A stretch of DNA of 64,000 nucleotides from Pantoea sp. BAV 3049 (lineage in GTDB: Bacteria > Pseudomonadota > Gammaproteobacteria > Enterobacterales > Enterobacteriaceae): assembly GCF_009765445.1 (NCBI RefSeq), contig NZ_WHOY01000031.1, forward strand, positions 896,273 to 960,272. The letters run 5' to 3'. This document shows, in pieces, positions 20,552 to 30,030 of this stretch; the first letter of the stretch is position 1; each line of letters begins with the position of its first letter. Under the pieces are notes generated by a model that did no database searches, was not told where the DNA came from, and saw nothing but the letters and a program-made list of their open reading frames with translations. The position numbers and the translations under genes are program-made.

Positions 20552-20876
20552 ATGGCGTTTTCTGCAGCCATTGCCCGTTAATTCCGCGGACATATTCGCC
20601 GGGAGCGGCGCGTTCAACCAGTTTCTGGCCAGCAATGCGGGCTACTTCAACGCTGGTGAGGTTATTTTTCTGTGCCAGCGCGTCGTACTGCTGCCTGCGG
20701 CCCTGGTTAATGCGTTCCACCAGCGCCAGCGTGTCACCGTCCTGCTTAACAGGCGCAATGTAGCCGGACAGCGTTTCCCCCACCCGTCCCTGCTTTCTGG
20801 CTTCATCCAGCGTCAGCGCCATCACCGCCGGGGAGATCAGTAACCACACCAGCAGCAAACTTTTCAGCTGTTTCAT
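20550..20876 (-). CDS. ydbL: Periplasmic protein YdbL (DUF1318)
   Basis: The 108-residue product has a signal peptide (about residues 1-20, ending VMALT) and the DUF1318 pattern LDEARKQGRVGETLSGYIAP, then GEYVRGINGQWLQKT near the C-terminus. It equals E. coli YdbL in length. In E. coli, YdbL is a periplasmic partner or chaperone of the YnbE-YdbH intermembrane complex. It is the last gene of the ydbH-ynbE-ydbL operon, nine bases after ynbE. Confidence 0.93.
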   Translation of the reverse strand: MKQLKSLLLVWLLISPAVMALTLDEARKQGRVGETLSGYIAPVKQDGDTLALVERINQGRRQQYDALAQKNNLTSVEVARIAGQKLVERAAPGEYVRGINGQWLQKTP

Positions 20877-20885
20877 TTTTTCTCC

Positions 20886-21074
20886 TCAGAACAGACCGCT
20901 CTGGTTTTTCAGCAGTGCCTCAACGTCTTTGTCGACCTTGATATGGATCTCGTGCTCAATTTTCACGTTCATATTGATAGTGATCGGTTCCTTCGGAGCA
21001 GCCACCTCAATGCGGGGAACACAGCCGCTGAGCAGCAGTATTCCGGCAGGCATCAGCAGGCTAATGCGTTTCAT
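20886..21074 (-). CDS. ynbE: Outer-membrane lipoprotein YnbE
   Basis: From the ATG at 21074 the product has 62 residues. The lipobox LLLSGC puts the lipidated Cys at residue 18. Beta-strand-like alternation (ITINMNVKIEHEIHIKVDKD) fits its reported stacking into a beta-strand multimer that caps YdbH in the outer membrane. The start overlaps the ydbH stop by 14 bases, implying translational coupling. Confidence 0.92.
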   Translation of the reverse strand: MKRISLLMPAGILLLSGCVPRIEVAAPKEPITINMNVKIEHEIHIKVDKDVEALLKNQSGLF

Positions 21075-23694
21075 TTGTGTTTTCCTTCTGCGTCGGCAGG
21101 GTGGCATTCTGTTCCACCCAGGATTGCAAGTTATCGCCAAAGCGCAGGCTGCGCCAGAGCTGGAACAGGTTTTCCTGCTGCGAGTAGTTCAGTGACACTC
21201 GCTGGTTCTTATCACTAAAGCGGCTGGTACCGTTAACCTGCGCCTTCAGCGTCATCTGACCAAGATTATCGATATCCAGCGTGGCCCAGCTGCGTGAAAT
21301 TTCCATATAACGCAGCCAGTCCATTGCCGCACCGGCAGCGAGGTTATTGGCCGAAAGCGCGTCGGCAAAGTCTTTATCCAGCCGCACGGTCAGCGGCCCG
21401 CTGTTGGCAACCCAGCCGTCCTTCACCAGCCAGCGCGAGTCATTGAGCCACAGCGGCAGTGCGGCATTGATATGGCCGGACATGGCAATCTGCTTCGGGC
21501 GGATGGCGGTGACCAGCTCACTCATGCTGATGTTTTTCAGCCGCAGTGTGGCGGCTTCGGTCTGGGGCATTTGCAGGCTTTCCAGGCTCATTTTACCGCC
21601 CAGCACGTCCACACCGACATGGGTCAGGCGCAGCGGCTGACGGGCGTTCCATGGATACCAACCCTGCAGATCGGCGGTAATATTTTGCAGGGCAAACTGA
21701 TTGGTAATCTCTTTGATTCGCAGCGAAACCGGCCCTCTGGCACCAAAGTACCACTGGTGAGCTTTCAGCCTGAACGGCAGCGAGAAGTCGATGCCGTTGA
21801 ACTGATTATCCGTCATCCACACGCTGCCATCTCTCACCGCCCAGTGGCCTCCCGCTTCAAAGCCCTGATCGCTGGCAGCAGAGAACGCCACCTGGGCTTT
21901 AAGGGTACCGCCCTGAATTTTCATTTTGAGATCGTCACTGAGCAGTGGCTGGAATACACTCAGCGGCTGCTGCGGCCACCATGCCTGTCCGCGCAGACGC
22001 TCACCATCCCAGCGCCCCTGCACACGTACCGGTCCGATAGGCCTGGCTTCGAGCGTGCCGTTATACAGGAAACTGGCCGGATCGTGCCCCTTCAGCGCCA
22101 GCGTCAGCGTCAGCGTGGCTGGTGGCAAATAACCTCCGCTGCTGAAGGAGGTTTGCTGCGCATCAAGCCGGAGTTTGCCCGAGAAGGAGGGATTTTCCGG
22201 ATCGCGCTGCCAGCGTATGGGGTCATCCAGCTTCAGCCTGGGGGCATGAACATTGACGCTGCCGTAATCAATCTGGTCAAAGCCGGTCGACAGTGACGCC
22301 AGCTCAATCAGCCGATCCTCCCAGCGCCCGCGCCCGCTGACATCCCACTTTGCGGACAGGGGTGCCATCAGGCCATCCCCCCAGTATCGCCACTGCCACT
22401 GCCCTTTGTCCGGCCAGAAATCGGTTGCCCGGCCATCAAGATGCAGCCTGAAGCGGCCCATGGTCGGATCGTGCGCGGTCAGGATCGCCTGCAGCCGTCC
22501 GTCGATGCCCGCAGAAGAAACGGTCAGACCGGAAAGTGGCCAGCGGGCTTCATCCACTTCCAGCGTGGAAAGCAGACGGCCGCGCATTCTCAGCAGCGAA
22601 CCCGGTTTAAGAGACAGTTTCGGATCGAGCAATGGCCCCTGCACCTCACCAGGAATACCGGCAAAGAAAAGCAGCTGCGCCATTTTCGCGTCGCCGGTAA
22701 CCCGGAACGGCAGCTGACTGTTGATCCAGTCCAGCCTGCCTGGTCCAAGCGTCAGCACCACGTTACCCTTACCGCCGCGCCCCTGAGTCAGCACATTCAG
22801 CCGTCCGCTGATGTCGGTGGCGGGAAGGCCCTGCTGCCAGTGACCCAGCGTCAGGTTAACGCCACCGGATAAGGGTTGTGCGGCATAGGGCCAGCGCCAC
22901 TGCCCCTGCTGAATGCTGATGCGGTCGGCTGAAACCTGCCACGGCAGGGAAACCAGCGGCGTCGCTTCATTCTGCTGGATTACCACCAGTTCGCCCTTAT
23001 CCTGCTGCCAGTTGAGTTTTGCGCTCAGAGGAGCAGGAATGCCCTCCATCGCCAGGTCTGCGGTCAGCATACCGGCGGCTGGCAATGAATCCGGGATTTT
23101 CGGTAAAGAAAGGGTTCCGGCTATTTTGACTGGCTGCGGCACCCCGGGCGCTTGCAGGACCAGAGACCGGATAGCCAGCTCCTGCCCCTGTAACTCAGCC
23201 TGCAGGGAAACATTTTTACCCTGATAGCTGATTTTTTGCTGCTGCCCATCCAGGTTCAGCTGCAGCGAACCGGCCCAGGTTTGCCAGGGGGTGAGGGTCA
23301 GTTGTCCCACCGTAACCTCTGCTGCAGGCAGCATCGCCTGCCACTCGGCCAGTGATTTGGGCGCTGTGGGTTGATCGGTTTGGGGAAGTTTGCTCGCGCA
23401 TTCGCTGTCCACATCCACCTTGCCAGCGTTAAGGTGCCAGCGACCTCCAGCCCGCTTCAGAGACAAGTCGCTGACGGTGGCCAGTTCACACTCCCCCACG
23501 CGATAATGAACGCCGGACAGAGCGATCCCCCCATTGCTCCAGCGCGGGTTGCCATCCAGACGGATTGAGGTCTCCGCAGGCAGCCATATCCCCGCCAGTC
23601 GTGGCAGCCAGTGGGTGACAGTGAGCAACAGTGCCGCCATCAACAACAGCAATGCCGCTACCGCCGCAGTAAACAGCTTCCAGCCCCGGGTCAT
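21061..23694 (-). CDS. ydbH: AsmA-like intermembrane bridge protein YdbH
   Basis: The 877-residue product has one N-terminal membrane anchor (about residues 7-30) followed by a long beta-rich periplasmic region with a C-terminal dicarboxylate/YdbH-type domain. YdbH belongs with TamB and YhdP to the AsmA-like group that moves phospholipids between the inner and outer membranes, with overlapping roles in E. coli. It is first in the operon with ynbE and ydbL; divergent from ldhA. Confidence 0.94.
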   Translation of the reverse strand: MTRGWKLFTAAVAALLLLMAALLLTVTHWLPRLAGIWLPAETSIRLDGNPRWSNGGIALSGVHYRVGECELATVSDLSLKRAGGRWHLNAGKVDVDSECASKLPQTDQPTAPKSLAEWQAMLPAAEVTVGQLTLTPWQTWAGSLQLNLDGQQQKISYQGKNVSLQAELQGQELAIRSLVLQAPGVPQPVKIAGTLSLPKIPDSLPAAGMLTADLAMEGIPAPLSAKLNWQQDKGELVVIQQNEATPLVSLPWQVSADRISIQQGQWRWPYAAQPLSGGVNLTLGHWQQGLPATDISGRLNVLTQGRGGKGNVVLTLGPGRLDWINSQLPFRVTGDAKMAQLLFFAGIPGEVQGPLLDPKLSLKPGSLLRMRGRLLSTLEVDEARWPLSGLTVSSAGIDGRLQAILTAHDPTMGRFRLHLDGRATDFWPDKGQWQWRYWGDGLMAPLSAKWDVSGRGRWEDRLIELASLSTGFDQIDYGSVNVHAPRLKLDDPIRWQRDPENPSFSGKLRLDAQQTSFSSGGYLPPATLTLTLALKGHDPASFLYNGTLEARPIGPVRVQGRWDGERLRGQAWWPQQPLSVFQPLLSDDLKMKIQGGTLKAQVAFSAASDQGFEAGGHWAVRDGSVWMTDNQFNGIDFSLPFRLKAHQWYFGARGPVSLRIKEITNQFALQNITADLQGWYPWNARQPLRLTHVGVDVLGGKMSLESLQMPQTEAATLRLKNISMSELVTAIRPKQIAMSGHINAALPLWLNDSRWLVKDGWVANSGPLTVRLDKDFADALSANNLAAGAAMDWLRYMEISRSWATLDIDNLGQMTLKAQVNGTSRFSDKNQRVSLNYSQQENLFQLWRSLRFGDNLQSWVEQNATLPTQKENTNETH

Positions 23695-23809
23695 GACAGT
23701 AAAAATTCCGTTCTTTCCGTGAATATCATAGGGCTGAATGATGGCACGTTATATCCCGTGTTACTATTAACTCAGGCAATTTTAACCTTACGGTCACAGG
23801 AGAGGGATA

Positions 23810-24802
23810 ATGAAGCTCGCGGTTTACAGCACCAAACAGTACGACCGGAAATCAATCGAGCAGGTCAACGCAGCCTACGGTTATGAACTGGAGTTTTTTG
23901 ACTTTCTGCTGACTGAGAAAACGGCCAAAACGGCCACTGGCTGCGAGGGCGTCTGTCTCTTCGTTAATGATGATGGCAACCGCGCAGTGCTGGAAGAGCT
24001 GGCGGAGCTGGGGGTTAAATTTGTGGCGCTGCGCTGTGCCGGATTTAATAACGTCGATTTGGAAGCAGCTAAAGAGTTCGGGATCAAAGTTGTTCGCGTT
24101 CCCGCCTACTCTCCGGAAGCGGTCGCCGAGCATGCTGTTGGCATGATGATGACGCTGAATCGCCGCATCCACCGCGCTTATCAGCGCACCCGCGATGCCA
24201 ACTTCTCTCTGGAAGGTTTGATTGGCTTTAATATGCATGGCCGCACTGCCGGAGTGATCGGCACCGGCAAAATAGGTATCGCCGCTCTGCGCATACTGAA
24301 AGGCTTCGGCATGCGTCTGCTGGCCTTCGATCCCTATCCAAACCCACTGGCACTGGAGCTGGGCGCAGAGTATGTCGATCTGAATACGCTGTTCAAAGAG
24401 TCAGACGTGATTTCTCTGCACTGTCCTCTGACAGCGGAAAATAATCATTTGCTGAATATGTCAGCATTTAAGCAGATGAAAGATGGCGTGATGATTATCA
24501 ATACCAGTCGGGGTGGCCTGATTGATTCGCAGGCGGCTATTGATGCGCTAAAAATGCAGAAAATCGGATCGCTGGGCATGGATGTATATGAGAATGAGCG
24601 CGATCTGTTCTTTGAAGATAAGTCAAACGATGTTATCCAGGATGACGTGTTCCGCCGCCTTTCCTCATGCCACAACGTACTGTTTACCGGTCACCAGGCT
24701 TTTCTTACGGCTGAAGCACTGACCAGCATTGCTGAAACCACGCTGGAAAACCTGCGCCTGCTGGAAAACGGCCAGTCCTGCCCGAATGAGCTGAAGGTCT
24801 GA
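23810..24802 (+). CDS. ldhA: D-lactate dehydrogenase, fermentative
   Basis: The 330-residue enzyme reduces pyruvate to D-lactate with NADH in the cytosol. The Rossmann motif GTGKIG is at 151-156. The catalytic set is visible as Arg234 (NTSRGG), Glu263 (YENERD) and His295 (FTGHQAF). Length and sequence follow E. coli LdhA. AGGAGAG is the likely ribosome site before the ATG. A hairpin follows the stop. The neighbourhood (ldhA, DUF333 lipoprotein, ydbK) matches E. coli except that hslJ is missing. Confidence 0.96.
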   Translation: MKLAVYSTKQYDRKSIEQVNAAYGYELEFFDFLLTEKTAKTATGCEGVCLFVNDDGNRAVLEELAELGVKFVALRCAGFNNVDLEAAKEFGIKVVRVPAYSPEAVAEHAVGMMMTLNRRIHRAYQRTRDANFSLEGLIGFNMHGRTAGVIGTGKIGIAALRILKGFGMRLLAFDPYPNPLALELGAEYVDLNTLFKESDVISLHCPLTAENNHLLNMSAFKQMKDGVMIINTSRGGLIDSQAAIDALKMQKIGSLGMDVYENERDLFFEDKSNDVIQDDVFRRLSSCHNVLFTGHQAFLTAEALTSIAETTLENLRLLENGQSCPNELKV

Positions 24803-24813
24803 TTTATGCGACT

Positions 24814-24836
24814 TCAGGCCGGTTTCTCCGGCCTGA
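24814..24836. terminator. Hairpin after ldhA
   Basis: TCAGGCCGG / CCGGCCTGA forms a 9-bp stem with a TTTCT loop between ldhA and the convergent lipoprotein gene. There is no T run, so it may be a weak or Rho-assisted terminator. Confidence 0.55.
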
Positions 24837-24851
24837 CTGACTACACTGGTG

Positions 24852-25124
24852 TCAGCGTGCGCAACTGCCGCTGGCCAGCGCACTTTCACCACAGCGGCGA
24901 CCATTAGCTAACTGGCACATCCCGATCGCACTGCCATCCAGCTGACGCGAGAGGGCCAATGTTCCTCCGGCATTCGAGCAGGCGCTTTCAGCGAGGCTGG
25001 ACATCACCACCCGCGGTGGCGCGTGTGCGGCGGTTGCTTGTTGCGGCGGTTCGTTGTCGGTATCGCTACTGCAGCCAGACAGCAATAGCGCGGCACCCAC
25101 AAGCAGAAAGGTCGCTGCTTTCAT
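24852..25124 (-). CDS. ydbJ: DUF333 lipoprotein (YdbJ-like)
   Basis: The 90-residue product has a signal with lipobox LLLSGC (Cys18), a polar linker rich in Gln, Pro and Ala, then a DUF333 domain (CSNAGGTLALSRQLDGSAIG, followed by MCQLANGRRC). Four cysteines in the domain may form disulfides. Position between ldhA and ydbK is that of E. coli ydbJ. The function of DUF333 lipoproteins is unknown. Symbol assigned by position and domain. Confidence 0.75.
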   Translation of the reverse strand: MKAATFLLVGAALLLSGCSSDTDNEPPQQATAAHAPPRVVMSSLAESACSNAGGTLALSRQLDGSAIGMCQLANGRRCGESALASGSCAR

Positions 25125-25306
25125 TCAGAAACTCCGGGATTGATAAACAGGCAGAAAGCCAGCATAAGCTACGAACCAGAGCGGGTCGAGAGCTGTCACG
25201 AATATTTACCAAATTAAAAGCAGTAAAATAGCAATAGCTTCTGGTCTTATTTTATAAATAGCCCCGAAGCAGGACTAAACATCACTTTAAAACAAAAGGA
25301 TAGCTT

Positions 25307-25963
25307 ATGTTAATGGATCTTCTTTTGCGGATTGCGCTGGCGGGGGCGCTGGGGGGATTAATTGGCCTGGAACGCCAGTTGAGGGCTAAAGAGGCCGGTC
25401 TGCGTACCCATATTCTGGTGGGTATCGGCAGCGCCATGTTTATGATCGTCTCCAAATACGGATTTGACGATATTCTCAGCCAGACCCATATCGGGCTGGA
25501 TCCAAGCCGCATTGCGGCTCAGGTGGTCAGCGGGATGGGCTTTCTGGGTGCCGGCACCATCATTATTCAGAAACAGGTTGTCAAAGGCCTGACCACCGCT
25601 GCCGGATTGTGGGTCACGGCGGCCATCGGGCTGGTCATTGGTAGCGGGCTGTATGAGATAGGGATCTATGGCACCCTGCTGGCGCTGATCGTGCTGGAAA
25701 CTTTCCGTCGCATCAGCCACTGGATCATCGGCCGTCATCACACGCTGGTTTTCCATCTCAAACCGAAGAGCGTGCCGATGGTGCTGATAGCGCTGGAGAA
25801 AGAGCGGGTGCGTACCGGGCAGGTTTCGGTGGTTAACCGGGACGCTGAGTCCGGACTGTGTGAAATGATGATTGATGTGACCCTGTCACGCAAGATTGCC
25901 CCGCACCAGATCTACGACTCACTTCTGGAAATAAAAGGCGTAGCGTCGGTAGAAATGCATTAA
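25307..25963 (+). CDS. MgtC/SapB-family membrane protein
   Basis: This 218-residue protein has an N-terminal MgtC domain of about five helices (residues 1-130). The family motifs GGLIGLERQLRAKEAGLRTH, RIAAQVVSGMGFLGAGTI and GLTTAAGLWVTAAIG are all visible. A soluble ACT-like C-terminal part (about 145-218) follows. AAAGGA precedes the ATG. Some family members regulate F-ATPase or support growth at low magnesium; others are uncharacterised, and this one resembles the general YhiD/SapB type. It stands alone between the lipoprotein gene and ydbK. Confidence 0.88.
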   Translation: MLMDLLLRIALAGALGGLIGLERQLRAKEAGLRTHILVGIGSAMFMIVSKYGFDDILSQTHIGLDPSRIAAQVVSGMGFLGAGTIIIQKQVVKGLTTAAGLWVTAAIGLVIGSGLYEIGIYGTLLALIVLETFRRISHWIIGRHHTLVFHLKPKSVPMVLIALEKERVRTGQVSVVNRDAESGLCEMMIDVTLSRKIAPHQIYDSLLEIKGVASVEMH

Positions 25964-26106
25964 AAATCGCCAGATTTATCCGCCGGTGCGTTTGCTCCCT
26001 GACGACGCACTCAGGTCAAAGTCGTCTCGGGCAGGTTTGCTAAACTTCTAATAACCTCACTGTCAGCATGGCAGTTTCTTCGCGTTATTAAGTTTACGGA
26101 CCTTTT

Positions 26107-29100
26107 ATGATCACAACCGACGGTAACAACGCAGCCGCTTCCGTTGCTTTTCGCACCAGTGAAGTCATCGCTATTTATCCTATTACTCCCAGCTCCACGA
26201 TGGCCGAACAGGCCGATGCCTGGGCCGGTGATGGCCGGTGTAATATCTGGGGTGACGTGCCCCGCGTGGTTGAGATGCAGTCCGAGGCTGGCGCAATTGC
26301 CACCGTGCATGGTGCTTTACAGACCGGTGCCCTTTCCACCTCGTTTACTTCATCGCAGGGTTTGCTGCTGATGATCCCAACTCTTTATAAGCTGGCGGGA
26401 CAACTGACCCCCTTCGTGCTCCACGTGGCGGCGCGAACCGTTGCCACCCACGCGCTCTCCATCTTTGGCGATCATTCAGATGTGATGGCGGTCAGGCAAA
26501 CCGGATGTGCGATGCTTTCGGCAGGAAACGTGCAGGAAGCGCAGGATTTTGCGTTGATTTCACAAATGGCCGCGCTGAACAGCCGCGTGCCCTTTATTCA
26601 TTTCTTCGACGGCTTCCGCACCTCTCATGAAATCAACAAAATTGCCCCGTTAAGCGATGAAACACTGCGTAAGCTGATGCCGCAGCAGGCTATTGACCAG
26701 CATCGCCAGCGCGCGCTGACGCCGGACAATCCGGTGATACGCGGAACCTCTGCTAATCCGGATACCTATTTCCAGTCCCGTGAGGCAACCAATCCCTGGT
26801 ACAACGCCACTTTTGCCCACGTTGAGAAAGCGATGGATGATTTTGCGCAGGAAACGGGACGGCGATACCAGCCTTTCGAGTATTACGGTCATCCCCGGGC
26901 CGAAAGAGTCCTTGTGCTGATGGGATCGGCTTCGGGGACCTGTGAAGAAGTGATCGATGAGTTGCTGAAACGCGGTGAAAAAGTGAGTATGGTCAAAGTC
27001 CGGCTGTTCCGGCCCTTCTCCGCCTGCCATTTGCTGGCGGCAATCCCACACTCTGCCAGGAACATTGCCGTGCTCGACCGCACTAAAGAGCCAGGCGCTC
27101 AGGCAGAACCGCTGTTCCTTGACGTGATGACCGCGCTGGCCGAAGCCTGGAGTCTGGGTGAACGGGAAACGCTGCCCCGCGTTATCGGTGGCCGTTACGG
27201 TCTCTCTTCGAAGGAGTTCGATCCCCGCTGTGTACTGGCGGTGTTTAACGCCCTTGCGCAACCCTCGCCGCCGCCGCGCTTTACGGTGGGTATTTATGAT
27301 GATGTGACCCATCTGTCCCTGCCACTGCCGGACGAAACTCTGCCTTCTCATGCTCAGCTTGAGGCACTGTTTTACGGGCTGGGCAGCGACGGCAGCGTCT
27401 CAGCCACCAAGAACAACATCAAAATCATCGGCAACGCCACGCCGTTGTTTGCCCAGGGCTATTTCGTTTATGACTCCAAGAAAGCCGGGGGTCTGACGGT
27501 TTCCCATCTGCGCGTCAGCCAGCAGCCGATCAACTCCGCTTATCTTATTGAGCAGGCCGATTTTGTCGGCTGCCATCAGCTGCAATTTATCGATAAATAC
27601 CAGATGGCGGAGAAGCTCAAACCTGGCGGTATCTTCCTCCTGAACACCCCGTACGACGCCGGTGACGTCTGGCACCGGCTGCCGCAGGAAGTGCAGAGCG
27701 AACTGCGTCAGAAACAGGCCCGACTGTTCGTGGTCAATGCTGCAAAGATAGCCCGTGAATGCCAGCTGGGCGCACGTATTAACACCGTCATGCAAATGGC
27801 CTTCTTCCATCTGACCCAAATCCTGCCCGGCGATATTGCGCTGACTGAGCTGCAGAACGCCATCGCCCGCAGCTACAGCAGCAAAGGTCAGGAGCTGGTG
27901 GAGCGCAACTGGCAGGCGCTGGCTGCCGCACTCAAGGCTGTGCAGCCGGTCGGGCTACAGGAGGTGGACACGCAAAGCCCGCATCGTCCGCCGGTTGTGT
28001 CCGATGCCGCGCCGGATTTTGTCAAAACAGTCACGGCGGCGATGCTGGCCGGGCTGGGCGATGCCCTGCCGGTTTCCGCTTTGCCGCCAGATGGCACCTG
28101 GCCGGTGGGCACCACCCGCTGGGAAAAACGCAATATCGCCGAAGCGATCCCCATCTGGAAGCCAGACCTGTGTACCCAATGTAACCACTGCGTGGCGGCC
28201 TGCCCGCACTCGGCAATCCGCGCCAAAGTGGTTCAGCCAGACGAACTGACGGATGCCCCATCGGCGCTGCAGTCGCTGGATGTAAAATCCCGCGACATGA
28301 AAGGCCAGAAATACGTGCTGCAGGTGGCACCGGAAGACTGTACCGGTTGCAATCTGTGCGTGGAAGTCTGCCCGGCCAAAGACCGCCAGGATCCATCGGT
28401 GAAAGCCATCAATATGCTGCCACGCCTCGAGCATGTGGAAGAGGAGAAAATTAATTACGACTTCTTCCTGCAGATGCCGGAAATCACTGCGGCTGAGCTG
28501 GAACGTATTGATATCCGTACCTCGCAGCTGATCACCCCGCTGTTCGAATACTCCGGGGCCTGTTCCGGCTGTGGCGAAACACCCTATATCAAGCTGCTGA
28601 CCCAGCTGTATGGTGACCGCCTGCTGATCGCCAACGCGACCGGTTGCTCCTCGATTTATGGTGGCAATCTGCCCTCCACACCTTACACCACCAATGCGGA
28701 GGGACGAGGTCCGGCCTGGGCTAATTCACTGTTTGAAGACAATGCGGAGTTCGGGCTGGGGTTCCGTCTGACGGTGGATCAGCACCGTCGACGTGTGAGC
28801 CGGCTACTGGATTCTCTGGCCGATCGCCTGCCTGGCCAGCTGGCAGAGGAACTACAAAGTGACACTGTCACCGTTGATCGCCAGCGTGAATTGATTGCCG
28901 GGTTACGATCCACACTCTCTGCGGATAGCAGTGAAGAAGCCCGGCAGCTGGTTGCCAGTGCCGATGCGCTGGTCGACAAATCAATCTGGCTGATTGGCGG
29001 TGACGGCTGGGCTTATGACATCGGCTTTGGCGGGCTGGACCACGTGCTGAGCCTGACTGAGAATGTCAATATCCTGGTGCTGGACACGCAGTGCTACTCC

Positions 29101-29628
29101 AATACCGGTGGTCAGGCTTCCAAGGCTACCCCACTGGGCGCGGTGACCAAGTTTGGAGAGCATGGGAAGCGTAAGGCCAGGAAAGATTTGGGCGTTAGCA
29201 TAATGATGTACGGCCATGTGTATGTGGCGCAGATTTCGCTGGGGGCGCAGCTGAACCAGACCGTCAAGGCCATTCAGGAGGCTGAGGCTTATGATGGTCC
29301 GTCGCTGATCATTGCTTACAGCCCGTGCGAAGAGCATGGCTACGACCTCGCACTCAGCCACGATCAGATGCGTCAATTGACCAGCAGCGGCTTCTGGCCG
29401 CTCTACCGCTTTGATCCACGTCGTGCCGACGAGGGTAAAGTTCCCCTGTCGCTGGATTCGCGCGCGCCGTCCAGTGAGCTGGAAATGGCACTGATGAACG
29501 AGCAGCGTTTCCGCCGGTTGAATGCGCAACAGCCTGAAGTGGCGAAAAAATTGCGGCATGATGCCAGTGAACAAGCTCAGCGTAATTATCAGCGTCTGGC
29601 GCAGATGGCCGGAAAAGCAGAGAGCTGA
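26107..29628 (+). CDS. ydbK: Pyruvate:flavodoxin/ferredoxin oxidoreductase
   Basis: The 1173-residue single-chain PFOR converts pyruvate and CoA to acetyl-CoA and CO2, reducing flavodoxin or ferredoxin. Domain I starts with the pyruvate-binding YPITPSS motif (about residues 24-30). The 2x[4Fe-4S] domain has CTQCNHCVAACP from residue 689 and CTGCNLCVEVCP from residue 745. CSGCGET at 819 supplies proximal-cluster cysteines, and GDGWAYDIGFGGLDH is the thiamine diphosphate site. Length matches E. coli YdbK. Oxygen-sensitive cytosolic enzyme. Confidence 0.96.
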   Translation: MITTDGNNAAASVAFRTSEVIAIYPITPSSTMAEQADAWAGDGRCNIWGDVPRVVEMQSEAGAIATVHGALQTGALSTSFTSSQGLLLMIPTLYKLAGQLTPFVLHVAARTVATHALSIFGDHSDVMAVRQTGCAMLSAGNVQEAQDFALISQMAALNSRVPFIHFFDGFRTSHEINKIAPLSDETLRKLMPQQAIDQHRQRALTPDNPVIRGTSANPDTYFQSREATNPWYNATFAHVEKAMDDFAQETGRRYQPFEYYGHPRAERVLVLMGSASGTCEEVIDELLKRGEKVSMVKVRLFRPFSACHLLAAIPHSARNIAVLDRTKEPGAQAEPLFLDVMTALAEAWSLGERETLPRVIGGRYGLSSKEFDPRCVLAVFNALAQPSPPPRFTVGIYDDVTHLSLPLPDETLPSHAQLEALFYGLGSDGSVSATKNNIKIIGNATPLFAQGYFVYDSKKAGGLTVSHLRVSQQPINSAYLIEQADFVGCHQLQFIDKYQMAEKLKPGGIFLLNTPYDAGDVWHRLPQEVQSELRQKQARLFVVNAAKIARECQLGARINTVMQMAFFHLTQILPGDIALTELQNAIARSYSSKGQELVERNWQALAAALKAVQPVGLQEVDTQSPHRPPVVSDAAPDFVKTVTAAMLAGLGDALPVSALPPDGTWPVGTTRWEKRNIAEAIPIWKPDLCTQCNHCVAACPHSAIRAKVVQPDELTDAPSALQSLDVKSRDMKGQKYVLQVAPEDCTGCNLCVEVCPAKDRQDPSVKAINMLPRLEHVEEEKINYDFFLQMPEITAAELERIDIRTSQLITPLFEYSGACSGCGETPYIKLLTQLYGDRLLIANATGCSSIYGGNLPSTPYTTNAEGRGPAWANSLFEDNAEFGLGFRLTVDQHRRRVSRLLDSLADRLPGQLAEELQSDTVTVDRQRELIAGLRSTLSADSSEEARQLVASADALVDKSIWLIGGDGWAYDIGFGGLDHVLSLTENVNILVLDTQCYSNTGGQASKATPLGAVTKFGEHGKRKARKDLGVSIMMYGHVYVAQISLGAQLNQTVKAIQEAEAYDGPSLIIAYSPCEEHGYDLALSHDQMRQLTSSGFWPLYRFDPRRADEGKVPLSLDSRAPSSELEMALMNEQRFRRLNAQQPEVAKKLRHDASEQAQRNYQRLAQMAGKAES

Positions 29629-29686
29629 AGAACGTTGAACAGGCCGGATTCTGGCCTGCCTGCCAAAGGTGATAAAGGAGAACAGC

Positions 29687-29974
29687 ATGACCGATAAAAA
29701 CGTTCGTATCGTGGCGAAGTTTATCGCCAGAGCCGGCAAAGCCGATGAGTTGAAGAGAGTGCTGAATGCCGGGGTGAAGCCAGCCCGCGCGGAAGAAGGC
29801 TGTCTGCATTACGATCTGTACCGCAGCGTGGAAGATGGCAACGTATTCCTGTTCCATGAGACCTGGAAAGACGCGGCAGCCGTCGATTTCCACGGTGACC
29901 AGGCACACTTTAAAACGCTGATGGCAGAGTCTGCGTCGCTGCTGGCACAGCCGCCAGAAGTGATAAAGATGTGA
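29687..29974 (+). CDS. ABM-domain (quinol monooxygenase-like) protein
   Basis: The 95-residue product starts at the ATG at 29687, with AAAGGAG upstream. It is a single antibiotic-biosynthesis-monooxygenase (ABM) fold, with the pattern VRIVAKFIARAGKADELKRV, EEGCLHYDLYRS and FLFHETWKDAAAVDFH. Relatives include YgiN-type quinol monooxygenases and stress proteins. The gene follows ydbK by 58 bases with a weak hairpin between, so co-transcription is possible. Substrate unknown. Confidence 0.82.
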   Translation: MTDKNVRIVAKFIARAGKADELKRVLNAGVKPARAEEGCLHYDLYRSVEDGNVFLFHETWKDAAAVDFHGDQAHFKTLMAESASLLAQPPEVIKM

Positions 29975-29982
29975 TTTGAAGC

Positions 29983-30011
29983 TAAACAAGGCCAGATTTT
30001 CTGGCCTTGTT
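29983..30011. terminator. Bidirectional terminator before dbpA
   Basis: A perfect 13-bp stem (AAACAAGGCCAGA / TCTGGCCTTGTTT) with a TTT loop continues into a T run. It sits between convergent genes. Confidence 0.9.
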
Positions 30012-30030
30012 TTTTTGCTGGTCAGTCAAA

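Noticed and set aside
25964-26106. Search for micC, which precedes ydbK in E. coli
   Set aside because: No MicC-like pairing sequence or terminator is present in this gap.
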